DNA of 64,000 nucleotides from assembly GCF_003290125.1 (NCBI RefSeq), contig NZ_QMKH01000006.1, forward strand, positions 124,001-188,000. Reading direction: 5' to 3'. The translations under genes and the position numbers were made by a program. Under the pieces are notes generated by a model. It was given only the letters and a program-made list of their open reading frames with translations, was not told where the DNA came from and did no database searches. Of the stretch, positions 1-9,416 are shown piece after piece. The first letter of the stretch is position 1. Each line of letters starts with the position of its first letter. The stretch comes from Microvirga flavescens (GTDB lineage: Bacteria > Pseudomonadota > Alphaproteobacteria > Rhizobiales > Beijerinckiaceae).

Positions 1-1
1 C

Positions 2-910
2 GAGACTTACGGTGTCAGCATCGCGCCCGAGCGCGTGGTGGTGACGACAGGCTCCTCGGCCGGGTTTGTGCTGGCTTTCCTGAGCCTCTTCGACGCAGGC
101 CAGCGCGTTGCGATCACCGCGCCCGGATACCCCGCCTATCGCAACATTCTCGAGGCGCTCGATATCGAACCGGCGACGATCCCTCTCGCCAAGGCCGACG
201 GCTGGATCATGACGGCGGACGCCATTGAGAAGGCCCATGCGGAAAAGCCGCTCCACGGCATTCTCGCCATGAGCCCGGCGAACCCTTCGGGCACGATGAT
301 CGGGCGCGCCGCGCTCGCGGCCTTGGGCGAAACGTGCCGCCGCTTGGGCCTCTGGTTCGTCTCGGACGAGATCTATCACGGCCTGACTTACGGCGAACCC
401 GCCTCGACGGCTCTGACGTCGGACGATGATGCCGTCGTCATCAACTCGTTCTCCAAATACTACTGCATGACCGGCTGGCGGATCGGCTGGATCGTCGTGC
501 CGGAGCGGCTGGTGCGCCCCATCGAGCGGCTGGCGCAAAATCTCTACATCTCGCCGCCCTATCTCTCGCAGGTCGCGGCGCTCGCAGCCTTCGATGCGGT
601 GGATGAGCGTGAGGCGATCAAGGCAGGATACGCCCGCAACCGCGCGCTGCTTCTGGAAGAGCTGCCCCGCATCGGCATCACCGACATGCACCCGGTGGAC
701 GGGGCCTTCTACATCTATGCGGATGTCGCCCGTTACACGAACGACTCCATCGCCTTCTGCAAGCGCATGCTGGAGGAAACCGGCATCGCCGCGACCCCGG
801 GCCTCGATTTCGACCCCATCGAAGGCGCGCATTACCTACGCCTGTCCTTCGCGGGCTCGGAGAACGATTGCCGTGAGACGGTGCAGCGGCTGAAGGGGTG
901 GTTGAAGTAG
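2..910 (+). CDS. PLP-dependent aminotransferase, class I/II (5' end cut by window edge)
   Basis: The reading frame is open from the first complete codon at base 2, so the N-terminus lies outside the window; the GTG at 35 is internal. The visible 302 residues are the large and C-terminal domains of a fold-type I aminotransferase. A TGSSAGF segment matches the cofactor phosphate region, SPANPSGT is the usual Asn-Pro motif, SDEIYHG carries the Asp/Tyr that contact PLP, and SFSKYYCMTGWRIGW contains the Schiff-base lysine followed by the conserved arginine. It resembles aspartate/aromatic-type aminotransferases, but the substrate cannot be read from the sequence. It ends ahead of a partial REP-like repeat and converges on rne. 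Confidence 0.88.
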   Translation, partial: ETYGVSIAPERVVVTTGSSAGFVLAFLSLFDAGQRVAITAPGYPAYRNILEALDIEPATIPLAKADGWIMTADAIEKAHAEKPLHGILAMSPANPSGTMIGRAALAALGETCRRLGLWFVSDEIYHGLTYGEPASTALTSDDDAVVINSFSKYYCMTGWRIGWIVVPERLVRPIERLAQNLYISPPYLSQVAALAAFDAVDEREAIKAGYARNRALLLEELPRIGITDMHPVDGAFYIYADVARYTNDSIAFCKRMLEETGIAATPGLDFDPIEGAHYLRLSFAGSENDCRETVQRLKGWLK

Positions 911-970
911 GCCTTTTGGGAAAACTCAACCGCACAAGGATGCTCGTCTCAAAACCTCACCCTTCCCAAG

Positions 971-1027
971 CCTCACCCTGAGAAGCGAAGCGTCTCGAAA
1001 GGCGAGGCGGTTCCAGCGCGCATTCAG
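971..1027. repeat. Partial copy of REP-like intergenic palindrome
   Basis: The segment starts CCTCACCCTGAGAAGCG and continues with GTCTCGAAAGG and TTCCAGCGCGCATTC. These are diverged forms of the left arm and centre of the fuller palindromes at 23872-23978 and 28838-28938. The right arm is missing, so this looks like a decayed half-element between the aminotransferase and rne. Confidence 0.55.
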
Positions 1028-1050
1028 AACGAAGCTGAAGGGTGGGCGCG

Positions 1051-1084
1051 AAAAAAAGCCCCGGCAAAACCGGGGCTTTTTTAT
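1051..1084 (-). terminator. Rho-independent terminator of rne (bidirectional in form)
   Basis: A perfect GCCCCGG/CCGGGGC stem (1058-1064 with 1070-1076) has a five-base loop. It is flanked by an A-run at 1051-1057 and a T-run at 1077-1082, so it can work on both strands. It lies immediately after the rne stop codon and also faces the converging aminotransferase. Confidence 0.85.
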
Positions 1085-1089
1085 TTCGG

Positions 1090-3684
1090 TTACGATCCGC
1101 CGAGGACCGACTTGGCCTTGGACCACCAGCCGGCCCGCTTCGGGCGATTGGGGTCTTCCGGGGTCAGCACGACGGCGACGGGTTCCGGCTCGGAGACGAT
1201 GGGCGCGCGGGGCGCTTCTTCCACCTTTTCCGCCACGGGCTCGGCCTGAACCGGAGCTGGCTGCCGCTCCACGCGCGGCTCACGTTTCTCGCGCGGCGCG
1301 CGCTCTTCAACGAGAGGCGCTTCAGCCGGAGCCTCATCCGCGAAGGTGGCTTCCTCGCCCTCAGAGAGGGGAGCGCCTTCCTCGCGGTTGCGGCCCCGTC
1401 CGCCGCGACGTCCGCGACGGCGACGGCGACCCTGGCGCTCGCCGGAGCCTTCGCCTTCGGTCGCTTCCCGCGGTTCTTCGCCCTCAGCAGCGGTGGCTTC
1501 GCCTTCCTCGGCTTCCTCGCCGCCTTCTTCTTCACCCTCTTCACGAGCTTGCGCTTCGTCGGTAGCACCTTCCCGGTCGCGCCCGCGACGACGGCGGCGA
1601 CGACGGCGGCGGCGGCCCTGGCCGTCTCCTTCTTCGTCTCGCTCGCCGTGGCCGGCCTCTTCGGCCTCGGCCTCGGCTTCGATTTCTTCGATCTCCGCTT
1701 CCTCGGCCTCGGCGAGTTCGTCGGCGGGGATGATCGTGTCGATCTGCACACCGGTTGCGGCGGCCTTGTGCTCGAGGCGCAGGGCCGGTTCGCCACGCTC
1801 GATGGCGAAGGTCGTCGTGCCCATCAGGCTGTCATCGGGGAGGATGGTGATGGAGACGCCGAAGCGGGTTTCCAGTTCGCGCAGGTGAACGCGCTTCTGG
1901 TTGAGCATGTAGAACGCCGCCTCCGACCGCGTGCGGACGGTAAGGTTGAAGCCGGAATTCTTGATGAGCGTTTCCTCGATGGAACGCAGCACGTTGAGCG
2001 CGACCGACGGGGTCGCGCGCACGAAGCCCGTGCCCGCGCAATGCGCACAAGGAACGGAGGAGGATTCGAGCACGCCGGTGCGGATGCGCTGGCGCGACAT
2101 TTCAAGCAGGCCGAAGGGCGAGATGCGGCCCACCTGAATGCGGGCGCGGTCGTTCTTCAGGCACTCGTTCAGTTTCTTCTCGACAGCGCGGTTGTTGCGC
2201 TTCTCTTCCATGTCGATGAAGTCGATGACGATGAGGCCCGCCAGATCACGCAGGCGAAGCTGACGGGAAATCTCTTCCGCCGCTTCGAGGTTCGTGCGCA
2301 GGGCCGTGTCCTCGATGTTGTGCTCGCGGGTGGATCTTCCTGAGTTCACGTCGATGGAAACCAGCGCTTCCGTCGGGTTGATGACGAGATAGCCGCCGGA
2401 CTTCAGCGTGACCGTGTTCGAGAACATTGCGTCGAGCTGAGCCTCGACACCGTGCTTCGCGAAGAGAGGCTGCTGCTCGCGGTAAGGCTGGACGATCTTG
2501 GCATGGCTCGGCATGAGCATGCGCATGAAGTCCTTGGCCTCGCGGTAACCCTCGTCTCCGGAGACGAGAATGTCGTCGATGTCCTTGTTGTAGAGATCGC
2601 GGATGGCGCGCTTGATGAGCGAACCTTCCTCATAGACCAGCGAGGGCGCGGAGGAGCTGAGGGTGAGCTCCCGCACGCTCTCCCACAGGCGCATCAGATA
2701 TTCGTAGTCGCGCTTGATCTCCGGCTTGGTGCGCGAGGCGCCCGCCGTGCGCAGGATGATGCCCATGCCGTCCGGCACCTCGAGATCCTGAGCGATCTCC
2801 TTCAGGCGCTTGCGGTCGGCCGCGTTGGTGATCTTGCGGGAAATGCCACCGCCGCGTCCGGTGTTCGGCATGAGGACCGAATAGCGGCCGGCAAGCGAAA
2901 GATAGGTGGTGAGGGCCGCGCCCTTGTTGCCGCGCTCTTCCTTGACGACCTGAACCAGCAGAACCTGCCGGCGCTTGATGACTTCCTGAATCTTGTACTG
3001 CTTGCGCGAGACGCGCGTGCGCTGGGGAATGTCCTCGTGCGCATCGTCGCCGCCGAGCTGCTCGATGACATGGTGAGGCTCGACCTCGCCGTCTTCATGG
3101 TCCTCGTGCTCGTCGCCGGACTCTTCCTCGGCGTGGCCTTCTTCCGTCTCGATCCCATCTTCGATGGTGGCGACGGCATCCGAGCCGGAGACGACCTCGA
3201 TCAGCGCGCCGGTATCCTCGCCATCAAAGGCTTCGCCCTCGGCGATCCCGCCTTCGACGGATTCGCCCTCGGGAGTAGCGCCCTCGGCGCCTTCTTCGAC
3301 GGCCCCGCTGACGGTCTCATCGCTTTCCGCCTTCTTGGTGGCGGGGCGGCGACGGCGGTTGCGGCGGCGCTCTTCCTCCTGCTCCTCTTCCCGCTGGGCT
3401 TCTGCCTCGGCTTCGAGAAGGGCCTGACGGTCGGCCATCGGGATCTGGTAATAATCCGGATGGATTTCGCTGAAGGCGAGGAAGCCGTGCCGGTTGCCGC
3501 CGTATTCGACGAAGGCGGCCTGGAGGGACGGTTCGACGCGGGTGACTTTCGCGAGGTAGATATTGCCTCGCAACTGCTTCCGGCTAGCGGATTCGAAGTC
3601 GAACTCTTCGACCTTCTGGCCGCGCACCACCACAACCCGGGTCTCTTCCGGGTGGGAGGCATCGATGAGCATTTTGTTTGCCAT
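1090..3684 (-). CDS. rne: Ribonuclease E (Rne/Rng family)
   Basis: Endoribonuclease at the core of the RNA degradosome; it processes rRNA and tRNA precursors and turns over mRNA. The 864 residues begin with the split S1 domain (about 38-82). An acidic, low-complexity insertion of about 150 residues (85-235) follows before the S1 domain resumes, as is known for alphaproteobacterial RNase E. The catalytic aspartates lie in SIDVNSG (about 443) and VIDFIDMEEKRN (about 485). The zinc-link is CAHC (about 546). The C-terminal third is disordered, Glu-rich with Arg runs, the expected RNA- and partner-binding scaffold, and ends in a GWW-containing tail. A second possible start is Met5 (MLIDASHPEE). 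A GAGAG ribosome site precedes the chosen ATG. Confidence 0.96.
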   Translation of the reverse strand: MANKMLIDASHPEETRVVVVRGQKVEEFDFESASRKQLRGNIYLAKVTRVEPSLQAAFVEYGGNRHGFLAFSEIHPDYYQIPMADRQALLEAEAEAQREEEQEEERRRNRRRRPATKKAESDETVSGAVEEGAEGATPEGESVEGGIAEGEAFDGEDTGALIEVVSGSDAVATIEDGIETEEGHAEEESGDEHEDHEDGEVEPHHVIEQLGGDDAHEDIPQRTRVSRKQYKIQEVIKRRQVLLVQVVKEERGNKGAALTTYLSLAGRYSVLMPNTGRGGGISRKITNAADRKRLKEIAQDLEVPDGMGIILRTAGASRTKPEIKRDYEYLMRLWESVRELTLSSSAPSLVYEEGSLIKRAIRDLYNKDIDDILVSGDEGYREAKDFMRMLMPSHAKIVQPYREQQPLFAKHGVEAQLDAMFSNTVTLKSGGYLVINPTEALVSIDVNSGRSTREHNIEDTALRTNLEAAEEISRQLRLRDLAGLIVIDFIDMEEKRNNRAVEKKLNECLKNDRARIQVGRISPFGLLEMSRQRIRTGVLESSSVPCAHCAGTGFVRATPSVALNVLRSIEETLIKNSGFNLTVRTRSEAAFYMLNQKRVHLRELETRFGVSITILPDDSLMGTTTFAIERGEPALRLEHKAAATGVQIDTIIPADELAEAEEAEIEEIEAEAEAEEAGHGERDEEGDGQGRRRRRRRRRRGRDREGATDEAQAREEGEEEGGEEAEEGEATAAEGEEPREATEGEGSGERQGRRRRRGRRGGRGRNREEGAPLSEGEEATFADEAPAEAPLVEERAPREKREPRVERQPAPVQAEPVAEKVEEAPRAPIVSEPEPVAVVLTPEDPNRPKRAGWWSKAKSVLGGS

Positions 3685-4289
3685 GTTGGACTCTCGACAT
3701 GGCGACCGGAGGCAAGACCTTGAGCGGGAGCCGCGCTGTTAGCGGGCGGCCGCGCCGGAAAATGAGTCGGCGGGCTGAAGCGTGAGGATTGCGAACGGTC
3801 GCCATCATGCGCCGCGTTGGGGCGCATTCTGGGTTAAACCGGGCCGAAACCATGCTGAATTGTGTCAGGCAGTGGCTGGCGCGAAGGAAATCGCGCGCAT
3901 CGAAAGGTGCTCCCACGACAGTCAAGAGTGACTTCGCCTGCGCAACCATTCGACGACGGCCCTTTCGAAAACGATGCGCCAGCAGGGCTGGCCATCGGCG
4001 AAAAACGGCGGAAATTACGCCATAGAGCCTGTCCGCGAGCCTATAGGAAGTGACGTCGGCCCAGATCAGGATCGATCAACACAATCGTCTCCTGGAGGGC
4101 GCCGTCAGATTCGGCCATGCCGGACGGGATCGAGATCATTACAGATCGATTGGGGCATTTGGCAAGATGCTGGGACGATGTGACCTAGTTGCAACATGCC
4201 CGGATCAACGGACTTTTAAAGGGGATGAGCTTCCTTAACCAAATCCGGACTATGGGGTAGGAGGGGCTCCTGGAGAAGCTGGGCTCAGG
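3685..4289. other. 605-bp spacer between divergent rne and amiC
   Basis: No convincing gene is seen; short open frames here lack ribosome sites and family resemblance. The spacer must hold the promoters of both divergent genes. The rne-proximal part probably includes a long mRNA leader: RNase E is known to autoregulate through its 5' leader in enterics, and extending that to this organism is inference. A TTAACC-containing, AT-richer patch near 4215-4250 could be part of the amiC promoter. Confidence 0.4.
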
Positions 4290-5561
4290 ATGCACGATCT
4301 CTCTTTTTCACGTCTGGCATGCTTTTTCCTGCTCGTCGCGCTGTTCGCCGGGGGCGCGGGGCCCGTTGCTGCTGCGCCGAACAATGGGAAACCTGCCCCG
4401 ATTGCCGCCGAGGCCGACCGCTCGCCCGCCGTGGCCGCCGACATCATTCTTGAGAGCGAAGCCTCCAAGACCCGCTTCAAAGTGGTGCTCTCCAAGCCGG
4501 TGACGGTCAGCGCCTTCGTGATGGAGCGCCCCGACCGGGTCATTGTCGACCTGCCGGAAGTGGCGTTCCATGTTCCCGCGGAGGCGGGACGCAGGAAGGC
4601 TGGGGCTGTGGCGTCCTTCCGATACGGCCTTTTCGCCCCCGGCCAGTCCAGGGTGGTGATCGATCTGGCGCAGACCGCCGTCGTGTCCGCGACCGAGGTT
4701 TCGCAGCGGGATGACGGTTCGCACCTTCTCACCATCGAGCTGACGAGGGTCGAACGGGAGGAATATCGCCGCGCGGCTGCCGCCAACGCGGCCGCGACGG
4801 CGGCCAAAGCCTCGATTTCCGAGCCGGAGCTTGCGTCGAACCAGGACGCTCGTCCGCTCATCGTGATCGATCCCGGACATGGCGGCATCGATCCCGGTGC
4901 GGCCTCCCTGATCGGCACCTACGAGAAGGATCTTGTGCTCGCGTTTGCCCAGCTTTTGAAAAAGAGGCTCGATGACGGCGGCCGCTACAGGGTGGTGCTG
5001 ACCCGGGACAACGACGTGTTCATTTCCCTCAGCGACCGGGTGAAGTTCGCCCAGAAACGCAAGGCCGACCTGTTCATTTCGATCCACGCCGACTCGCTTT
5101 CAGGCGGTCAGGACGTGCGGGGCCTGACGGTCTACACCCGGGCGGAGAGGGCGTCCGACGCGGATTCAGCCCGGTTGGCCGACCGGGAAAACAAGGCGGA
5201 TGCCATCGCCGGCGTCGACGCCAAGGAGGAGTCGAATGACGTTTCCGACATCCTCCAGGAGCTGACTTTACGCGAGACGCGGGTTTTCTCGCACGGATTC
5301 GCGACGAATCTCGTCAGTTCTCTCGAATCCGTGGCGCGCCTCAATAAAAATTCCCGGCGCGAGGCCGGGTTCTGGGTGCTGAGAGCCCACGATGTGCCCT
5401 CCGTGCTGCTGGAACTCGGTTACCTGTCGAGCAAGCAGGATTACGATCTTCTGATTTCCGACGAGTGGCGGGCCAAGGCGACGGCCTCGATCGCGGCCGC
5501 GGTGGATCGTTTTTTCACCACACGGTTCGCAAAACGCGACCCTGCCGCAGTTTTACCATAG
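4290..5561 (+). CDS. amiC: N-acetylmuramoyl-L-alanine amidase (AmiC type)
   Basis: Periplasmic zinc amidase that cuts the bond between muramic acid and the stem peptide, mainly during cell separation. The 423 residues show a signal peptide (residues 1-29, ending AAA), an AMIN domain (about 50-150) that targets septal peptidoglycan, and an Amidase_3 domain (about 190-412). The zinc site begins with VIDPGHGGIDPGA (about 195) and continues with the glutamate in TYEKDL and the SIHADS histidine. Its place between rne and mrcA is a conserved alphaproteobacterial order and fits a wall-remodelling role. The start is set by the signal peptide; the Shine-Dalgarno match is weak. Confidence 0.93.
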   Translation: MHDLSFSRLACFFLLVALFAGGAGPVAAAPNNGKPAPIAAEADRSPAVAADIILESEASKTRFKVVLSKPVTVSAFVMERPDRVIVDLPEVAFHVPAEAGRRKAGAVASFRYGLFAPGQSRVVIDLAQTAVVSATEVSQRDDGSHLLTIELTRVEREEYRRAAAANAAATAAKASISEPELASNQDARPLIVIDPGHGGIDPGAASLIGTYEKDLVLAFAQLLKKRLDDGGRYRVVLTRDNDVFISLSDRVKFAQKRKADLFISIHADSLSGGQDVRGLTVYTRAERASDADSARLADRENKADAIAGVDAKEESNDVSDILQELTLRETRVFSHGFATNLVSSLESVARLNKNSRREAGFWVLRAHDVPSVLLELGYLSSKQDYDLLISDEWRAKATASIAAAVDRFFTTRFAKRDPAAVLP

Positions 5562-5707
5562 ATACAGTGTGGATACCCGTAGCGGGCACGCGATTCCTCG
5601 GATAACAGGGCAGGGCTGACAGGAGCCGCTTGCCCCGCCTTGGGTTCAGGTGGCCAAATCAGCGCGAAATGAGCGCCGTCAGGCGTCGACAACGGACTTT
5701 TTCTCGG

Positions 5708-8134
5708 ATGCGCATCATCCTACGATTTTTCGGCTTTCTGTTTAGCGTCGGGGCGATCTTTTTCCTGATCGGCGCCGCTATCATAGCCTATGGCTTCTGG
5801 CACTTCTCCAAGGACCTGCCGGACCATGCGCAGCTCGCCAATTACGAGCCGCCGGTGATGACCCGCGTCCACGCGACGGACGGCAGCCTGATCGCGGAGT
5901 ATGCCCGCGAGCGCCGCCTCTACATTCCGATCCAGGCTGTTCCGAAACGCGTCGTTTCCGCTTTCCTCTCCGCCGAGGACAAGAATTTCTACAAGCACGC
6001 GGGCATCGACCCGGAAGGCATCGTGCGCGCCATCATTGCCAATGTGAGCTCTGGCGGCAAGCGCGAGCAGGGCGCTTCGACCATCACCCAGCAGGTGGCG
6101 AAGAACTTCCTTCTCACCAACGAGCGCAGCTATGAGCGCAAGATCCGCGAGGCCCTCATCGCGCTGCGGATGGAATCGACCTTCTCGAAGGACAAGATCT
6201 TCGAGCTTTACCTCAACGAGATTTATCTCGGCCTCGGCAATTACGGCATCGCCGCCTCGTCGCTGAACTACTTCAACAAGTCGGTTCACGAATTGTCCAT
6301 CGCGGAAGCCGCCTATCTCGCGGCCCTGCCGAAGGCCCCCAACAACTATCACCCGTTCCGCCAGCGACAGGCCGCCATCGGCCGCCGCAACTGGGTCATC
6401 GACCGCATGGTGGAGAACAACTACATCACGCGTGAAGAGGCTGAAGCGGCGAAGAAGGAGCCGCTCAACGTCACTCCGCGCGTTGTCTCGCCGAACAGCA
6501 TCGCCTCCGGCTATTTCGCTGAAGGCGTGCGCCGCGAGATCGCCGAGCGCTACGGCGAGCAGAAGCTCTATGAGGGTGGCCTTTCCATCCGCACGACACT
6601 CGACCCGAAAATGCAGGCGATGGCCCGCAAGTCCCTGGTCGACGGCCTCGTCCGCTACGACGAGGCCCGCGGCTGGCGCGGCGCGCAGCAAAAGATCGAG
6701 CTTGCCGGCCGCGAGTGGGGGCTCGCGCTTGCTGAAGTGACCTCTCTCGCCGACGTGCAGCCCTGGCGCATGGGCGTCGTGCTCGAAGTCTCCGGCGGGC
6801 GCGCTCGCATCGGCCTGCAGCCGAAGAAGGATTCGTCGGGGCAGATCGTCAAGGAGCGCGAACTCGGCTTCGTGACGGCGGACGGCGTGAAATGGACCCG
6901 CCGCACGGTGGACAAGGTGCTCGCGCCGGGCGACGTGGTTTATGTCGAGCCGCTCGACGGCAAGCAGGACCAGTTCCGCCTGCGCCAGGTTCCTGAAATC
7001 TCCGGGGCCATCGTCGCGATGGATCCCAATACCGGCCGCGTTTATGCGATGGTCGGCGGGTTCTCCTTCGACCAGAGTGAGTTCAACCGCGCGACGCAAG
7101 CCCTGCGCCAGCCGGGTTCAGCCTTCAAGCCGCTCGTCTATGCGACGGCACTCGACAACGGCTACACGCCCTCGACCCTGATCCTTGACGATCCGCTGAC
7201 GATCAACATGGGGCCGGGGCAGGAGGCCTGGACGCCGTCTAACTTCGAGAATGGCGGCGGGGGCGCGCACACGCTGCGCTACGGCGTCGAGCATTCCAAG
7301 AACATCATGACCGTGCGCCTGGCGCGCGATATCGGCATGCCTGTGGTGTCCGAATATGCTCGCCGTTTCGGCATCTACGACGACATGCTGCCGCTTCTCT
7401 CGATGTCGCTCGGCGCCGGCGAGACGACCGTGATGCGCATGACGGCGGCTTACGCCATGTTCGTCAACGGCGGTCATCGCATCAAGCCGAGCCTGATCGA
7501 TCGCATTCAGGACCGCAGCGGCAAGACGATCTATCGTCACGACGACCGTCAATGCACCGGCTGTGATGCTCCGCGTTTCGACGGCAATGCGCCGCCCAAG
7601 CTCGCGGACAACCGCGAGTCCGTGGTCGATACGCTCACCGCCTACCAGATCACCTCGATCCTCGAAGGCGTCGTGCAGCGCGGCACAGGCCAGTCAATCA
7701 AGGCCGTGGGCAAGCCGCTCGCCGGCAAGACGGGAACGACGAACGACGCGAAGGACGTGTGGTTCGTGGGCTTCTCGCCGGACCTCGCAGTGGGCGTGTT
7801 CCTCGGCTACGACAAGCCGCGTTCTCTGGGCGCGACGGCGCAGGCCGCGCACTACGCTGCGCCGGTGTTCCGCGATTTCATGAAGATGGCGCTCAAGGAC
7901 AAGCCCGCGACGCCCTTCCGTGTGCCTGCCGGAATCAAGCTCGTGCGCATCAACGCCGGTTCCGGCACCCGTGCGGGCCCGGGCGATACGGGAGGTGTGA
8001 TCGTCGAGGCGTTCAAGCCCGGTACGGCACCGCCCGATTCCTATATGCCGCCGACTGATCCGGCTGCGGAAGCGGGGCTCGCCTCGCCGGAAGCGCAGCA
8101 GGCGGTGGGCGTCGGCACCGGCGGCCTGTATTAG
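5708..8134 (+). CDS. mrcA: Penicillin-binding protein 1A (bifunctional glycosyltransferase/transpeptidase)
   Basis: Inner-membrane enzyme that polymerises glycan strands and cross-links stem peptides. One N-terminal membrane segment is followed by a GT51 domain with the catalytic glutamate in SAEDKNFYKHAGID and the ASTITQQVAKN motif. A PBP1A-specific insert comes next, then a transpeptidase domain with SxxK (PGSAFKP), SxN (EHSKN) and KTGTT. The tail is Pro/Gly-rich. The ATG at 5708 gives the usual MRIILRFFGF start. In-frame alternatives are the ATG at 5669 and a TTG at 5630, which has a strong AGGAG four bases upstream, so the true start may lie 26 codons earlier. Confidence 0.94.
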   Translation: MRIILRFFGFLFSVGAIFFLIGAAIIAYGFWHFSKDLPDHAQLANYEPPVMTRVHATDGSLIAEYARERRLYIPIQAVPKRVVSAFLSAEDKNFYKHAGIDPEGIVRAIIANVSSGGKREQGASTITQQVAKNFLLTNERSYERKIREALIALRMESTFSKDKIFELYLNEIYLGLGNYGIAASSLNYFNKSVHELSIAEAAYLAALPKAPNNYHPFRQRQAAIGRRNWVIDRMVENNYITREEAEAAKKEPLNVTPRVVSPNSIASGYFAEGVRREIAERYGEQKLYEGGLSIRTTLDPKMQAMARKSLVDGLVRYDEARGWRGAQQKIELAGREWGLALAEVTSLADVQPWRMGVVLEVSGGRARIGLQPKKDSSGQIVKERELGFVTADGVKWTRRTVDKVLAPGDVVYVEPLDGKQDQFRLRQVPEISGAIVAMDPNTGRVYAMVGGFSFDQSEFNRATQALRQPGSAFKPLVYATALDNGYTPSTLILDDPLTINMGPGQEAWTPSNFENGGGGAHTLRYGVEHSKNIMTVRLARDIGMPVVSEYARRFGIYDDMLPLLSMSLGAGETTVMRMTAAYAMFVNGGHRIKPSLIDRIQDRSGKTIYRHDDRQCTGCDAPRFDGNAPPKLADNRESVVDTLTAYQITSILEGVVQRGTGQSIKAVGKPLAGKTGTTNDAKDVWFVGFSPDLAVGVFLGYDKPRSLGATAQAAHYAAPVFRDFMKMALKDKPATPFRVPAGIKLVRINAGSGTRAGPGDTGGVIVEAFKPGTAPPDSYMPPTDPAAEAGLASPEAQQAVGVGTGGLY

Positions 8135-8164
8135 GCCCCGCTCCGCAAACCATAAAAGAAGGCC

Positions 8165-8198
8165 GAAGCTGGGTCTCCAAAAGGGACCCAGCTTCTTT
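8165..8198 (+). terminator. Hairpin terminator after mrcA
   Basis: An 11-bp perfect stem (GAAGCTGGGTC at 8165-8175 with its complement at 8185-8195) has a nine-base loop and is followed by TTT. It separates mrcA from prfB. The U-tract is short, so termination may be partial. Confidence 0.6.
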
Positions 8199-8265
8199 AC
8201 ACCCTGCGACGCTCCCCTTAAACGGGACCGCAATTCCTCTGGCAGAGTTCAGAACAAGCAAGACA

Positions 8266-9394
8266 ATGCGCGCCGAAATTCAACACCTCGTAGATGAGAC
8301 CAAGCAGTCAGTCGGGCTGCTGAGGAGGCATCTTTGACTGGGATAATGCCCAGAGACGCCTCGCGGAGCTGAACGCTCAAGCTGAAGACCCGAATTTCTG
8401 GAACGATGCGGAGGCCGCGCAGAAGACCATGCGCGAGCGCACCTCCATCGAGGACCAGATCACGGCGATCAAGCGCCTCGAGCAGGAACTCGATGATGCC
8501 ATCACCCTGATCGAACTCGGTGAGATGGAAGAAGACCAGGGCACGATTACCGAGGGCGAGGAGGCGATCCGCGCGCTCCAGGCCGAGGCCGCACGCCGCC
8601 AGGTCGAAACCCTGCTTTCCGGCGAAGCCGATGGCAACGACACCTACGTGGAAGTGCATTCCGGCGCAGGCGGCACCGAGAGTCAGGATTGGACCAACAT
8701 GCTCCAACGCATGTATGGGCGCTGGGCCGAACGCCGCAAATACAAGGTCGAGCTGCTCGAAATCACCGACGGCGAAGAGGCGGGCATCAAGAGCGCGACG
8801 CTCCTCATCAAGGGCCTCAACGCCTATGGCTGGCTGAAGACCGAGTCCGGCGTGCACCGCCTCGTGCGCATTTCGCCCTTCGACTCCAACGCGCGCCGCC
8901 ACACGAGCTTCGCGTCGGTGTGGGTCTATCCGGTGGTGGATGACCGCATCAACATCGAGATCAAGGAATCCGATTGCCGGATCGACACGTTCCGCTCTTC
9001 GGGCGCAGGCGGCCAGCACGTCAACACGACCGACTCGGCGGTTCGTATCACTCACATCCCCACCGGCATCGTTGTGGCCTGTCAGCAGGAGCGTTCGCAG
9101 CACAAGAACCGCGCGACCGCCTGGAACATGCTGCGCGCGCGCCTCTATGAGGCCGAGCTGAAGAAGCGGGAAGAAAAGGCCAACGCCGAAGCCGCCGCGA
9201 AGACGGATATCGGTTGGGGCCATCAGATCCGCTCCTACGTGCTCCAGCCCTATCAGTTGGTGAAGGACTTGCGCACGGGAATGCAATCGACCAGCCCGCA
9301 GGACGTGCTCGACGGCGATCTCGACCAGTTCATGGAAGCCTCCCTCGCACAGCGCGTCTATGGCGGCGGCGAGGCGGTCGAGGATATCGATTAG
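8266..9394 (+). CDS. prfB: Peptide chain release factor 2, made by +1 programmed frameshift
   Basis: Recognises UGA and UAA stops and triggers peptide release. The gene is in two frames. ATG 8266 opens 23 codons that end at an in-frame TGA (8335-8337). Reading continues after a +1 slip at CTT-TGA, from GAC at 8336 to the TAA ending at 9394, giving about 375 residues, the family length. The second part has the SPF stop-recognition tripeptide (about residue 202) and the catalytic GGQ loop ([17 protein letters not shown], about 248). An annotation that starts at the first ATG of the main frame (8429) would lose 54 residues. It lies downstream of mrcA as in many alphaproteobacteria. Confidence 0.95.
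8323..8338 (+). promoter_or_regulatory. prfB programmed +1 frameshift site
   Basis: The sequence AGGAGGCATCTTTGAC contains an internal Shine-Dalgarno-like AGGAGG three bases before the slippery CTT, then the in-frame TGA and a C. This is the classical RF2 autoregulatory arrangement: slow UGA reading when RF2 is scarce promotes the slip. Here the anti-ribosomal element is a full AGGAGG. Confidence 0.95.
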
Positions 9395-9416
9395 GGCAGA
9401 TAGGCGCTTCTGGGGA

